Below are positions 29,134 through 37,874 of a stretch of 64,000 bases of DNA, piece after piece (the stretch's first letter is position 1; the number at the start of each line of letters is the position of its first letter). The notes beneath the pieces were generated by a model. The model was given only the letters and a program-made list of their open reading frames with translations, made no database searches and was not told where the DNA came from. Source of the stretch: Azospirillum oleiclasticum (GTDB taxonomy: Bacteria; Pseudomonadota; Alphaproteobacteria; Azospirillales; Azospirillaceae). The translations under genes and the position numbers were made by a program. The DNA lies in contig NZ_JABFFR010000013.1 in assembly GCF_013423485.1 (NCBI RefSeq), positions 1 through 64,000 on the forward strand, read 5' to 3'.

Positions 29134-29493
29134 TCAGCCCCGCCGGCGCGGAGTCGGCGGGGTCTGTCGCGTCCGGAACGCCACCGCCACCGCTGGCCGT
29201 GCCCAGGCCAGCAACTCCTCGGAGTCGTCCAGCGCCGAATCGGGCGGGGGGTGGTAGGGCATGGCGGTGGATTTGCCGGGGTAGGGGCGGAACGGCTCCA
29301 GCCCCAGCGCTTCATAGGCGGGGCGGGTCTCCGCGTCGGTCTTCAGGTAGAGCGTCTCGTCGGCGACGATGGCGAAGATCACCCCGTCGCAATACAGCCC
29401 ATAGCCGCCGAACATGCGCCGCGCCGTCACGTCACCCAGCGCCGCCATCGTCTCGCACAGCAGGCGGACGAAGTCGCTGACCGGTGCGGCCAT
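29134..29493 (-). CDS. TfoX/Sxy N-terminal domain protein
   Basis: A 119-aa protein with [20 protein letters not shown] and [21 protein letters not shown] (keys [14 protein letters not shown]), the TfoX N-terminal fold. It lacks the C-terminal domain of the competence regulators Sxy/TfoX, so a role in competence should not be assumed. It follows sspB by nine bases on the same strand. Confidence 0.85.
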   Translation of the reverse strand: MAAPVSDFVRLLCETMAALGDVTARRMFGGYGLYCDGVIFAIVADETLYLKTDAETRPAYEALGLEPFRPYPGKSTAMPYHPPPDSALDDSEELLAWARPAVAVAFRTRQTPPTPRRRG

Positions 29494-29502
29494 GGCGGCA
29501 AC

Positions 29503-30015
29503 CTACTTCTTGCGGAAGGCGTCGAGGGTAACCACCTCGCCCCGCTTCGGCGGCGGCTCGCCCTCGGCGGCCGGGGCGGCGGGTGCGGCCGGCTTCGCGT
29601 CGTCGCGACGCTCGGGCTTGCGGTCGGCGATCGCCTCCACTTCGGCCGATTCGCCGGGAGCGACCGGCTGGAATTGCAGCGCGAAATTCACGGAGGGGTC
29701 GGCGAAGGTCGTGATGGCGGCAAACGGAATGACCAGCCGCTCATGCACGTTGTTGAAGCTCAGCGTCACCGAGAATTGCTCGTCCGTCACCTCCAGTCCG
29801 AAGAACTGGTACTGCAGGACGATGGTCATCTCGCCGGGATACTGGCTCTTCAGATATTCCGGGATGTCGATCCCCGGATGGCCGGTGCGGAAGGTCAGAT
29901 AGAAATGGTGGTTGCCGGGCAGCCCACGGTCACTCGCCTGTTTCAACGCATCGCGGACGACGCCGCGAAGGGCGGACTCGACCATCCTGTCGTAACGCAA
30001 CTGCTCTTTCGGCAT
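29503..30015 (-). CDS. sspB: SspB-type ClpXP adaptor
   Basis: A 170-aa alphaproteobacterial SspB, which binds ssrA-tagged proteins and passes them to ClpXP. The core HHFYLTFRTGHPGIDIPEYL, then MTIVLQYQFFGLEV and FSVTLSFNNVHERLVIPF, matches the family. A Pro/Ala-rich linker follows, and the C-terminal VVTLDAFRKK is probably the ClpX-docking peptide. ATG 30015 gives the normal MPKEQLRYDRMVESALRG start. It lies just downstream of the tmRNA gene on the same strand. Confidence 0.9.
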   Translation of the reverse strand: MPKEQLRYDRMVESALRGVVRDALKQASDRGLPGNHHFYLTFRTGHPGIDIPEYLKSQYPGEMTIVLQYQFFGLEVTDEQFSVTLSFNNVHERLVIPFAAITTFADPSVNFALQFQPVAPGESAEVEAIADRKPERRDDAKPAAPAAPAAEGEPPPKRGEVVTLDAFRKK

Positions 30016-30099
30016 CTTGGGCGCCACCTCCGCCGGAGTGAAGTGTGGGCCTTCTGTTGCTGGGCGGCCCACGAACCCCACCTTCAAGTGCTACCCTGA

Positions 30100-30376
30100 A
30101 GGGATTTGGTTTCGATCACCAGCGCTGCTTACGCAGCGACAGCAACCGGAGCAACGTTGTCATTGGCAACTATTGCAATGGCCCGATAACGGCGGAACCA
30201 TGCCGGGCGAAGACCTTGCCTTTACCACGCGTGTCGATCCTGTTTCGCCCCCATCGACCCGCTGACTGGCGCGAAGCCCGGCCGGCGGGAGGTTGGTGGA
30301 GGCGCCGGGTACCGCCCCCGGGTCCACAACGCTTATTCCACAAGGCGTTTATCACCATAGTCGGTGCGACCGACAG
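30100..30376 (-). ncRNA. ssrA: Circularly permuted two-piece tmRNA
   Basis: Read leftward, the acceptor piece comes first and ends CGCCTCC-A-CCA, with the CCA at 30296-30294. An intervening segment follows. The coding piece then begins GGGGGCGAAACAGGATCGAC at 30252. GGGGGCG pairs with CGCCTCC, and the third pair is a G-T, matching the G3-U70 identity element for alanyl-tRNA synthetase. The tag frame runs from 30167 to 30129. The B-then-A order is the permuted form known in alphaproteobacteria. Outer ends are approximate. Confidence 0.92.
30129..30167 (-). other. tmRNA tag reading frame
   Basis: GCC is the resume codon and TAA the stop. The encoded tag is ANDNVAPVAVAA (12 residues), preceded on tagged proteins by the Ala carried on the tmRNA. 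The ANDN start and the VAA end are those of degradation tags; the terminal Ala-Ala is what ClpX recognises. The stop codon lies inside a short hairpin (CGCTGC / GCAGCG). Confidence 0.93.
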
Positions 30377-30380
30377 GCCC

Positions 30381-30410
30381 AATATAGGGGCTTTCGCGGC
30401 GCGATGAAAG
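30381..30410 (-). promoter_or_regulatory. Probable promoter of the tmRNA gene
   Basis: On the minus strand TATATT (30386-30381) is a good -10 element, seven to ten bases before the likely 5' end of the transcript. The best -35 candidate is CTTTCA (30410-30405) at 18 bp spacing, a weak match. Confidence 0.45.
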
Positions 30411-30510
30411 GGGAGCGTGGCGAAAAGACGGGGGTGTCACAGCGGCGATGACTCCCGGCGTACGGGACGCTAGAGTGCGCGGCCCGTCGCCAAACGCCCC
30501 AAGGTCCACC

Positions 30511-31449
30511 ATGCCCATCACGCCCGAACAGCGCGCCGAGATCGACCGCCAGCGGTCGCAGGAGGCCGCCACGCGGCGCGCCACCGTGCCCGCGCTGGAG
30601 GCGATCCTGTACGAGCCGATCACCGTGCTCGACCACGGTTTCGTGCGCGTCATCGACTATATGGGCGACGATTCGGCGGTGGTGCAGGCGGCGCGCGTGT
30701 CCTACGGCCGCGGCACCAAGAAGGTCAGCGAGGATTCCGGGCTCATCAAGTATCTGATGCGCCACCGCCACTCCACGCCCTTCGAGATGTGCGAGATCAA
30801 GTTCCATGTGAAGCTGCCCATCTTCGTGGCGCGGCAGTGGATCCGGCACCGCACGGCCAACGTGAACGAGTATTCGGCCCGCTACTCCATCCTCGACCGC
30901 GAGTTCTATGTGCCGGCGCCCGAGCATCTGGGGGCGCAGGCGGTGGTGAACCGCCAGGGACGCGGCGACGTGCTGGAGGGGGAGGAGGCGGCGTCCGTGC
31001 TGGCGCTGCTCCGCTCCGACGCCGAGGCGGTGTACGCGCATTACGAGGAGATGCTCAACGGCCGGGAGGACGGCACGGTCATCGACCCGTCCCGCCAGGG
31101 CCTCGCCCGCGAGCTGGCGCGCATGAACCTGACGCTGAACTACTACACGCAGTGGTACTGGAAGATCGACCTGCACAATCTGCTGCACTTCCTGTCCCTG
31201 CGCGCAGACCCGCATGCCCAGTACGAGATCCGGGTGTACGCGGAGGCGATGCTGGACGTGGTGAAGCGCTGGGTCCCGGCGGTGTGCGAGGCCTTCGAGG
31301 AGTACAGGCTGGGCGGCGCCCACCTGTCGCGCACCGGCCTCTCGGTGGTCAAGCGCCTGCTGGCTGGCGAGCCGGTGACGCAGGAGGCCAGCGGCCTCAG
31401 CAAGCGCGAGTGGCGGGAGCTGATGGAGTCGCTGGGCCGGGCGGAGTAG
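30511..31449 (+). CDS. thyX: Flavin-dependent thymidylate synthase ThyX
   Basis: A 312-aa FAD enzyme that makes dTMP from dUMP with methylenetetrahydrofolate and NADPH. The signature [11 protein letters not shown] (RHR-X7-S) lies near residue 116, within [26 protein letters not shown] and [18 protein letters not shown] flank it. ATG 30511 is used because the frame upstream runs into the tmRNA promoter zone. It is divergent from ssrA. Confidence 0.96.
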   Translation: MPITPEQRAEIDRQRSQEAATRRATVPALEAILYEPITVLDHGFVRVIDYMGDDSAVVQAARVSYGRGTKKVSEDSGLIKYLMRHRHSTPFEMCEIKFHVKLPIFVARQWIRHRTANVNEYSARYSILDREFYVPAPEHLGAQAVVNRQGRGDVLEGEEAASVLALLRSDAEAVYAHYEEMLNGREDGTVIDPSRQGLARELARMNLTLNYYTQWYWKIDLHNLLHFLSLRADPHAQYEIRVYAEAMLDVVKRWVPAVCEAFEEYRLGGAHLSRTGLSVVKRLLAGEPVTQEASGLSKREWRELMESLGRAE

Positions 31450-31472
31450 GGGGGCGGAGTAGGGCGTCCGCC

Positions 31473-31862
31473 TCACCCCTCGTCGCGCCGGTCGTCCCCG
31501 GCCCGCGTGGCCCACAAGACGCCCAGGATCACACCCTTGCAGCGCGGCAGCAGAAGCAGGGTCAACAGCAGCGTGACCGCCGGCCACAGGGTCGCCTGCA
31601 CCCAGAGCGGCGGGCTGTAGCGCTGCTCCACCATCAGCAGCAGCGGCATGACGATGTGCCCCACCAGCAGGATGGTCAGCCAGGGCGGCGCGTCGTCGGC
31701 GCGCAGGTGCCCGTAGCGCTCTCCGCATACGGAGCAGGCCTCCACCGGAGCGAGATAGCCGCGCAGCAGCCGCCCGCGCCCGCAGGCGGGGCAGCAAAGC
31801 CCGGCCCCGCGCAACGCTGCGGTGAGGACGGAGGGGCGGACGGTGGCGGCGGGCGCGGACAT
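31473..31862 (-). CDS. DUF983 membrane protein
   Basis: A 129-aa protein with a zinc-finger-like start (CCPACGRGRLLRGYL and CSVCGERYGHLRADDAPPW) and two transmembrane helices (LTILLVGHIVMPLLLMV and LWPAVTLLLTLLLLP). The arrangement is typical of DUF983, a family often near cytochrome oxidase genes, which are not present here. It is convergent with thyX. Confidence 0.85.
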   Translation of the reverse strand: MSAPAATVRPSVLTAALRGAGLCCPACGRGRLLRGYLAPVEACSVCGERYGHLRADDAPPWLTILLVGHIVMPLLLMVEQRYSPPLWVQATLWPAVTLLLTLLLLPRCKGVILGVLWATRAGDDRRDEG

Positions 31863-32024
31863 GACGGCTCCGGACTGCGATTCTCCGCGTCATCTGGTCA
31901 CGCCCCCGCCCGCGGATCAAGCCTTCCCGCCATCGGTCCGGTTGACGGCCGGGTTGCGGCCGTCTAACGCTCGGATGTGGGCGGGCGCGGCGGTGCGCGC
32001 CCGGCATCGGGGAGGACGGGCAGC

Positions 32025-32984
32025 ATGGGGATCATCCGCTTCGTCATGGCCGCTGCGGTGGGGGTGGCGCTCGCGACTCCGGCGCTGGCGCAGACCAAGA
32101 CCGTGGCCATAACCGCCATCGTCGAACACCCGGCGCTCGACGCCGTGCGCGACGGGGTGGTGGAGGCGCTGAAGGCCGCCGGCTGGGTGCCCGGCCAGAC
32201 CCTGACCGTGGAGTACCAGAGCGCCCAGGGCAACCCGGCGACCGCCGCGCAGATCGCGCGCCAGTTCGTCGGCAAGCGGCCGGACGTGATCGTGCCCATC
32301 TCCACCCCCTCGGCCCAGGCCGTGGTGGCGGCGACGCGCGACGTGCCGGTGGTGTTCTCCGCCGTCACCGACCCGGTTGGCGCCCAACTCGTGCGCAACC
32401 CGGATCACCCCGGCGGCAACGTCACCGGCCTGTCCGACTTCCCGCCGGTGGAGGAGCATCTGCTGCTGATCCGCAAGGTGCTGCCCGGCGCCAAGCGGAT
32501 CGGCGTGCCCTACAACCCCGGCGACGCCAACTCCGTATCGCTGGTCGGCACCATCAAGGCGCTGGCCGCCAAGCACGGCATGACCGTGGTGGAGGCGCCC
32601 GCCAACCGCTCCAGCGAGGTGCAGGGCGCCGCCCGCGGCCTCGTCGGCAAGGCGGACGTGATCTACACCGCGCTCGACAACACCGTCGTCTCCGCTCTGG
32701 AGGCGGTGGTCGCGGTCGGCGCGCAGAACAAGCTGCCGGTCTTCTCCGGTGACACCGACAGCGTGGCACGCGGCACCGTCGCCAGCATCGGCTTCAATTA
32801 TTTCGAGGTGGGCCGCCAGACCGGGCAGATCGTCGCCCGCGTGTTGAAGGGCGAGAAGCCGGGCGACATCCCCGTCACCACGGCGCGCGGCACCGATCTG
32901 GTGGTCAACCCGGCGGCGGCGCAGGCGATGGGGGTGACGCTGCCGGCCGACCTCGTGCAGTCCGCCAAGGTCGTGGGGAAGTGA
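32025..32984 (+). CDS. ABC transporter substrate-binding protein (PF04392 type)
   Basis: A 319-aa exported protein. The signal peptide ends at ATPALAQ near residue 25. The body KTVAITAIVEHPALDAVRDG, then PVVFSAVTDPVGAQLV and GVPYNPGDANSVSLV, matches the ABC_sub_bind family, which includes tryptophan- and tyrosine-linked systems of Gram-positives. GGAGGA precedes ATG 32025. It begins an operon with the permease and ATPase that follow. Confidence 0.88.
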   Translation: MGIIRFVMAAAVGVALATPALAQTKTVAITAIVEHPALDAVRDGVVEALKAAGWVPGQTLTVEYQSAQGNPATAAQIARQFVGKRPDVIVPISTPSAQAVVAATRDVPVVFSAVTDPVGAQLVRNPDHPGGNVTGLSDFPPVEEHLLLIRKVLPGAKRIGVPYNPGDANSVSLVGTIKALAAKHGMTVVEAPANRSSEVQGAARGLVGKADVIYTALDNTVVSALEAVVAVGAQNKLPVFSGDTDSVARGTVASIGFNYFEVGRQTGQIVARVLKGEKPGDIPVTTARGTDLVVNPAAAQAMGVTLPADLVQSAKVVGK

Positions 32985-32988
32985 GCGC

Positions 32989-33876
32989 GTGACCTGGATC
33001 GCCTTCTTCGGCGCGGTGGAGATCGGGCTGGTGTACGCGCTGGTGGCGCTGGGGGTGTACCTGTCCTTCCGCGTGCTCGATTTCCCGGACCTGACGGTCG
33101 ATGGCAGCTTCCCGCTGGGGGCGGCTGTCGCGGCCACCCTGATCGTCGGCGGTGCGAACGCGTGGCTCGCCACGCTGGCCGCCGTGCTCGCCGGGGCGCT
33201 GGCCGGGCTGGTCACCGCGACGCTGAACGTACGCTTCCGCATCCTGCATCTGCTCGCCAGCATCCTCACCATGATCGCGCTGTTCTCGATCAACCTGCGG
33301 GTCATGGGGCGGCCGAACGTGGCGATCCTGATGCAGGACACGGTGGTCACGCCCTTCACCGCGCTGGGGCTGCCGGACCATCTGGTGCGCCCGCTGGCGA
33401 TGCTGATTGTCGTGGCCGTGGTTGCGGCGCTGCTGGCGCGTTTCCTGGCCAGCGAGTTCGGGCTGGCGATGCGGGCGACCGGGGCCAACCCGCGCATGGC
33501 CCGCGCCCAGGGGGTGGACACCGGCTTCCACATCCACGCGGGCATGGCGCTGTCCAACGGGCTGGTCGGGCTGGCGGGGGCGCTGTTCGCCCAGACCAAC
33601 GGCTTCGCCGACGCCACCATGGGGCTCGGCACCATCGTGGTCGGTCTTGCCGCGGTGATCGTGGGGGAGACGGTGCTGCCCGGCCGCGGGCTGGCTTTGG
33701 CCTTGGTCGGCTGCGTGGTTGGATCGGTGCTCTACCGGCTGGCGGTGCAGCTGGCGCTGTCCGCCGATTCGGTCGGGTTGCAGGCGTCCGACCTCAACCT
33801 CGTCACCGCGGTGCTGGTGGCGGTGGCGCTGATCCTGCCGCGGCTGCGGCAGAAACGCCGGGTGGCCGTGCGATGA
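32989..33876 (+). CDS. ABC transporter permease (branched-chain type)
   Basis: A 295-aa inner-membrane permease with about eight hydrophobic helices. GLVYALVALGVYLSFRVLDFPDLTVDGSF at the start (keys LVYALVALGVY, FPDLTVDGS) is typical of the BPD_transp_2 permeases paired with PF04392 binding proteins. The start codon is GTG at 32989, four bases after the binding-protein gene. The stop overlaps the ATPase start (ATGA). Confidence 0.88.
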   Translation: MTWIAFFGAVEIGLVYALVALGVYLSFRVLDFPDLTVDGSFPLGAAVAATLIVGGANAWLATLAAVLAGALAGLVTATLNVRFRILHLLASILTMIALFSINLRVMGRPNVAILMQDTVVTPFTALGLPDHLVRPLAMLIVVAVVAALLARFLASEFGLAMRATGANPRMARAQGVDTGFHIHAGMALSNGLVGLAGALFAQTNGFADATMGLGTIVVGLAAVIVGETVLPGRGLALALVGCVVGSVLYRLAVQLALSADSVGLQASDLNLVTAVLVAVALILPRLRQKRRVAVR

Positions 33877-34673
33877 TCGACATCCGCGACCTGCACGTCA
33901 CCTTCAACCCCGGAACGCCGCTGGAGAAGGCGGCGCTGCGCGGCGTCACCCTGGCGATCCCGGAGGGGCAGTTCGTCACCGTCATCGGTTCCAACGGGGC
34001 CGGAAAGTCCACACTGCTGGGCGCGCTCGCCGGCGACGTGGCGGCCGACGGCGGCCGCGTCGCCATCGAGGGCACGGACGTCACCCGCTGGCCCACCCCG
34101 CGCCGCGCCGGCCTCGTCGCCCGCGTCTTCCAGGACCCCATGGCGGGAAGCTGCGCCGACCTGACCATCGAGGAGAACATGGCGCTGGCCGCCCGGCGCG
34201 GCGCCCGCCGCGGCTTCGGCCGGGCCGTCACCCACGCCCGTCGCGCGGTCTTCGCCGAGCGCATCGCCACGCTGGGCCTCGGCCTGGAGACGCGGCTGGA
34301 GGACCGGATGGGCCTGCTGTCCGGCGGCCAGCGGCAGGCGGTCAGCCTGCTGATGGCGACCCTGTCCGGCTCGCGCATCCTGCTGCTGGACGAGCACACG
34401 GCGGCACTCGACCCCGGCACGGCGGCCTTCGTGCTCGATCTCACCCGCCGCATCGTCGCCGGCAACCGGCTGACCGCGCTGATGGTGACCCACAGCATGC
34501 GCCAGGCGCTCGAGGTCGGCGACCGCACGGTGATGCTGCACGAGGGCCGCGTCGTGCTGGACGTGGCGGGGGAGGAGCGGGCGCGCCTCGACGTGCCCCA
34601 TCTGCTGGAGCTGTTCGCCCGCCAGCGCGGAGGGACGGAGGAGATCAGCGACGACCGGCTGCTGATCGGGTGA
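33873..34673 (+). CDS. ABC transporter ATP-binding protein
   Basis: A 266-aa ATPase. Walker A is GSNGAGKST (near residue 38), the signature is LSGGQRQA (near residue 149), Walker B is ILLLDEHTAALD, and the switch His is in VTHSMRQAL. It completes the three-gene importer; the likely substrate is a small organic molecule, perhaps an aromatic amino acid or nucleoside-like compound, but this is inference. Confidence 0.92.
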   Translation: MIDIRDLHVTFNPGTPLEKAALRGVTLAIPEGQFVTVIGSNGAGKSTLLGALAGDVAADGGRVAIEGTDVTRWPTPRRAGLVARVFQDPMAGSCADLTIEENMALAARRGARRGFGRAVTHARRAVFAERIATLGLGLETRLEDRMGLLSGGQRQAVSLLMATLSGSRILLLDEHTAALDPGTAAFVLDLTRRIVAGNRLTALMVTHSMRQALEVGDRTVMLHEGRVVLDVAGEERARLDVPHLLELFARQRGGTEEISDDRLLIG

Positions 34674-34690
34674 CGGTCACCCGCTGAACG

Positions 34691-35794
34691 TCAACCGCTC
34701 TTGGGGAACAGCCGCGTCACATGGCCCATCTTGCGGCCCGGCCGCGCCTCCGCCTTCCCGTAAAGGTGCAGGCGGGCGCCGGGTTCGGCCAGCAGCCGGG
34801 ACCAGCGGTCGGCGGCGTCGCCGATCAGGTTCTCCATCTCCGCGTCGGCGAAGCGCTCCACCGACCCGAGTGGCAGGCCGCAGACGGCGCGGACGAGCTG
34901 CTCGAACTGGTCGGTGGTGCCGGCGTCCATGGTCCAGTGGCCGGAATTGTGCGGGCGCGGTGCCATCTCGTTCATCAGCACGGCGCCGTCGGCGGTGACG
35001 AACATCTCCACCGCCAGCAGCCCGACCACGTCCAGCGCCTCGGCCAGGGTGCGCGCGACGCGCTCGGCCTCCGCCGCGGTGGATGCTGGCACGCGGGCGG
35101 GTGCGATGCTGCGGTCGAGGATGCCGCCCTTGTGGCGGTTCTCCACAGCCGGGTAGGCGGCCATGGCGCCGTCGGCCGAGCGGGCGACGATCACCGAGAC
35201 CTCGCAGACGAAGGGCACGAAGCCCTCCACGATCCCGACGAGGCCCGGCACAGTGCCGCCGCCGATGGCGGCCCAGGCCGCCGCCGGGTCGGTGCCGCGG
35301 TCGATCACCGCCTGCCCCTTGCCGTCATAGCCCAGCCGGGTGGATTTCAGGATGCAGCGCGGACCGACCTCAACGGCCGCCGCGGCGACCTCGTCCGCAC
35401 TGGTCACGGCGCGCCAGGGCGCGGTGGCGATGCCCAGCCGGTTGGCGAAGCCCTTCTCCGCCACCCGGTCCTGCGCCACCGACAGCACGCCGGCGCCGGG
35501 GTGCATGGGCTTGTGGCGGGCCAGCGCCTCCACCGTCGGGACGGGCACATTCTCCCATTCCAGCGTGATCACGTCGCAGGATGCCGCGAAGCGGGCCAGC
35601 GCCGCCTCGTCGTCCCAGCCGGCGACGGTGGTGGCGGCCGACACCTGCGCCGCCGGGCTGTCCGCCGCATCGGGCGCGTAGACGTGGGTGCGGTAGCCGA
35701 GCCGGGCGGCGGCCAGCGCCGTCATGCGGCCGAGCTGCCCGGCGCCGAGCATGCCAATGGTGGAGCCGGGCGGGACGGGAGCGAGCGGGGCCAT
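34691..35794 (-). CDS. purK: N5-carboxyaminoimidazole ribonucleotide synthase
   Basis: An ATP-grasp enzyme (367 aa) that carboxylates AIR with ATP and bicarbonate in purine synthesis. IGMLGAGQLGRMTALAAARL is the N-terminal dinucleotide-like fold, CDVITLEWENVP and TRLGYDGKGQAVI the ATP-grasp region, and VEMFVTADGAVLMNEMAPRPHNSGHW (key NEMAPRPHNSGHW) the metal and substrate site. It starts five bases after purE and is probably co-translated. Confidence 0.96.
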   Translation of the reverse strand: MAPLAPVPPGSTIGMLGAGQLGRMTALAAARLGYRTHVYAPDAADSPAAQVSAATTVAGWDDEAALARFAASCDVITLEWENVPVPTVEALARHKPMHPGAGVLSVAQDRVAEKGFANRLGIATAPWRAVTSADEVAAAAVEVGPRCILKSTRLGYDGKGQAVIDRGTDPAAAWAAIGGGTVPGLVGIVEGFVPFVCEVSVIVARSADGAMAAYPAVENRHKGGILDRSIAPARVPASTAAEAERVARTLAEALDVVGLLAVEMFVTADGAVLMNEMAPRPHNSGHWTMDAGTTDQFEQLVRAVCGLPLGSVERFADAEMENLIGDAADRWSRLLAEPGARLHLYGKAEARPGRKMGHVTRLFPKSG

Positions 35795-35798
35795 GGCG

Positions 35799-36317
35799 TC
35801 AGGCCGGCTGATCGACAGGGATGTCGGCGACCGCCGCGGTCTGGCGCGCGCGCCAGCCGTCCAGCGCGTCCGCCACCGCCGGGTCCATCAGCGCGATGAC
35901 GGAGGCGGCGAGCAGGGCGGCGTTGATGGCGCCGGCCTTGCCGATCGCCAGCGTGCCGACCGGAATGCCGCCCGGCATCTGCACGATGGACAGCAGGCTG
36001 TCCATGCCCTTCAGCGCGTGGCTTTCGATGGGAACGCCGAACACCGGCAAGGGCGTCATGGAGGCCGCCATGCCCGGCAGATGGGCGGCCCCGCCGGCCC
36101 CGGCGACGATCACCTTCAGCCCGCGCCCGCGGGCCGTGGTCGCGTACTCCACCAGCCGCTGCGGCGTGCGGTGGGCGGACACGATGCGCACCTCGTGCGG
36201 CACACCCAGCGCCGTCAGCGTGTCGGCCGCGTGCTTCATGGTGGCCCAGTCCGACTGGCTGCCCATGATGATGCCGACCAGCGGCGCGGAAGTGGGGGCG
36301 GTCGATTCGGCGGACAC
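35799..36317 (-). CDS. purE: N5-carboxyaminoimidazole ribonucleotide mutase
   Basis: PurE (172 aa) rearranges the PurK product to [24 protein letters not shown] is the substrate loop, then [13 protein letters not shown] with the catalytic His, then [20 protein letters not shown] and [20 protein letters not shown]. About 13 residues precede the core. It is the class I (PurK-dependent) type. Confidence 0.97.
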   Translation of the reverse strand: MSAESTAPTSAPLVGIIMGSQSDWATMKHAADTLTALGVPHEVRIVSAHRTPQRLVEYATTARGRGLKVIVAGAGGAAHLPGMAASMTPLPVFGVPIESHALKGMDSLLSIVQMPGGIPVGTLAIGKAGAINAALLAASVIALMDPAVADALDGWRARQTAAVADIPVDQPA

Positions 36318-36398
36318 GGCGGCAGGCTTTCCCCAGAAGTCGGAAAGCGGCGGATTATAGGGGGGGCGGGGCCGGAGTCCAGCGCCGCAACCGTGGCG

Positions 36399-36599
36399 TC
36401 ACGCGATGATGTCCGGCAGCAGGCGGCTTTCGAGCTGGATGATCTGGTCCTTGAGAACGAGTTTGCGCTTCTTCAGCCGCTGGAGCTGGAGCTGGTCGAA
36501 CGGTGCGCGCTCTGAAAGGCGGGCGATGACATCGTCGAGGTCGCGGTGCTCGCTCCTCAGTTCCGTCAGCTTGTCCTTGATCATATCCTGTTCGTTCAT
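36399..36599 (-). CDS. YdcH family (DUF465) small coiled-coil protein
   Basis: A 66-aa helical protein (EHRDLDDVIARLSERAPFDQ and LQRLKKRKLVLKDQIIQLES). The KKRKLxLKD motif is the DUF465 mark. The function of YdcH proteins is not settled. It is upstream of purE on the same strand (81 bases) and divergent from the phosphofructokinase gene. A second member lies at 42088. Confidence 0.85.
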   Translation of the reverse strand: MNEQDMIKDKLTELRSEHRDLDDVIARLSERAPFDQLQLQRLKKRKLVLKDQIIQLESRLLPDIIA

Positions 36600-36778
36600 G
36601 TCGTCCTGGCGCCCGCTGTCCGCGCGAGAACCGAATATACCAGAATCCCCACAGCGGGATAACGGGAAACCGGTGATTGGTGGCGGCGATCATCGGCGGT
36701 GCGCCATTGCGGCGCAGCGTCTTTCCGGTAACACTACCGGGCGGGAACGGGTTCACGAGACATGGGGATCGGCATTCC

Positions 36779-37864
36779 ATGACGGCCAAGAAGCGCATCG
36801 GCATCCTGACGAGCGGCGGCGACTGCGCCGGTCTGAACGCGGTCATCCGCGCGGTGGTCCACCGGGCGGTGCTCACCTACGGCTGGCAGGTCGTCGGGCT
36901 GAAGGAAGGGACGCAGGGCTTCCTCCATCGTCCCGTGGCCTATCAGGCGCTCGACCTGCGGATGGTCGACGGCAACATGATGCGGATGGGTGGCACTATC
37001 CTCGGCACCACCAACCGCGGCGATCCGTTCGCCTACCCGATGGCGGACGGCACGCTGAAGGACCGCTCCGACGAGATCATCGGCGGCTACCGCGAGCTCG
37101 GGCTGGACGCGCTGATCGGCATCGGCGGCGACGGCAGCTTCGCCATCCTGCGCAAGCTCGCGCAGAAGGGCGGGTTGAACCTCGTCGGCATCCCGAAGAC
37201 CATCGACAACGATCTTGGCCTGACCGAAGTCTCCGTCGGCTACGACACCGCGGTCGGCGTGGCGGTGGAAGCGCTGGACCGGCTCCAGCCCACGGCGGCC
37301 AGCCACCAGCGCGTGATGGTGCTGGAGGTGATGGGGCGCGACGCCGGCCACATCGCGCTGGCGGCCGGCATCGCCGGCGGGGCCGATGTCATCCTGATCC
37401 CCGAGATCCAGTACACCATCGAAAGCATCGCCGCCAAGATCAAGCAGGTGCGCGCCACCGGCCGCAACTTCGCGCTCGTCGTGGTGTCGGAGGCTGTGAA
37501 GACGCTCGATGGCGGCGGTGCGATGAAGGAGTACCAGGGCGGTGAGAAGCGCTACGGCGGCATCGGCGCCTACATCGGCGACAAGATCGCGGAGGCCACC
37601 GGGGCGGAGACCCGGGTCACCGTGCTGGGCCATGTGCAGCGCGGCAGCATGCCCAGCCCGCGCGACCGGCTGATCGCGTCGGCCTTCGGCGTGCACGCGG
37701 TGGACCTGATCGCCGAGGGGCAGTTCGACCGGATGGTGGCGTGGTCGAACCGCGAGGTCATCAGCGTTCCGATCGCCGACGCCATCGCCCGCTACGCCTG
37801 CGTCGAGGCGGACGGCCCGCTGGTCAAGACCGCGCGCGGCCTGGGCATCAGCCTGGGCGACTGA
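36779..37864 (+). CDS. 6-phosphofructokinase (group III type)
   Basis: A 361-aa enzyme that phosphorylates fructose 6-phosphate at C1. RIGILTSGGDCAGLNAVIRA is the nucleotide-binding start, LIGIGGDGSFAIL the donor site, GIPKTIDNDL the catalytic loop with Asp, and EVMGRDAGHIAL the substrate site. GGDG is usual for ATP users and PKTIDND for pyrophosphate users or group III ATP enzymes, so the donor is uncertain. Only a weak ribosome-binding site precedes ATG 36779. Confidence 0.92.
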   Translation: MTAKKRIGILTSGGDCAGLNAVIRAVVHRAVLTYGWQVVGLKEGTQGFLHRPVAYQALDLRMVDGNMMRMGGTILGTTNRGDPFAYPMADGTLKDRSDEIIGGYRELGLDALIGIGGDGSFAILRKLAQKGGLNLVGIPKTIDNDLGLTEVSVGYDTAVGVAVEALDRLQPTAASHQRVMVLEVMGRDAGHIALAAGIAGGADVILIPEIQYTIESIAAKIKQVRATGRNFALVVVSEAVKTLDGGGAMKEYQGGEKRYGGIGAYIGDKIAEATGAETRVTVLGHVQRGSMPSPRDRLIASAFGVHAVDLIAEGQFDRMVAWSNREVISVPIADAIARYACVEADGPLVKTARGLGISLGD

Positions 37865-37874
37865 GCGTGGCGCC

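Noticed and set aside
30045..30407. Plus-strand open frame of 120 codons
   Set aside because: It lies exactly over the tmRNA gene, whose stem pairing and tag explain the sequence better.
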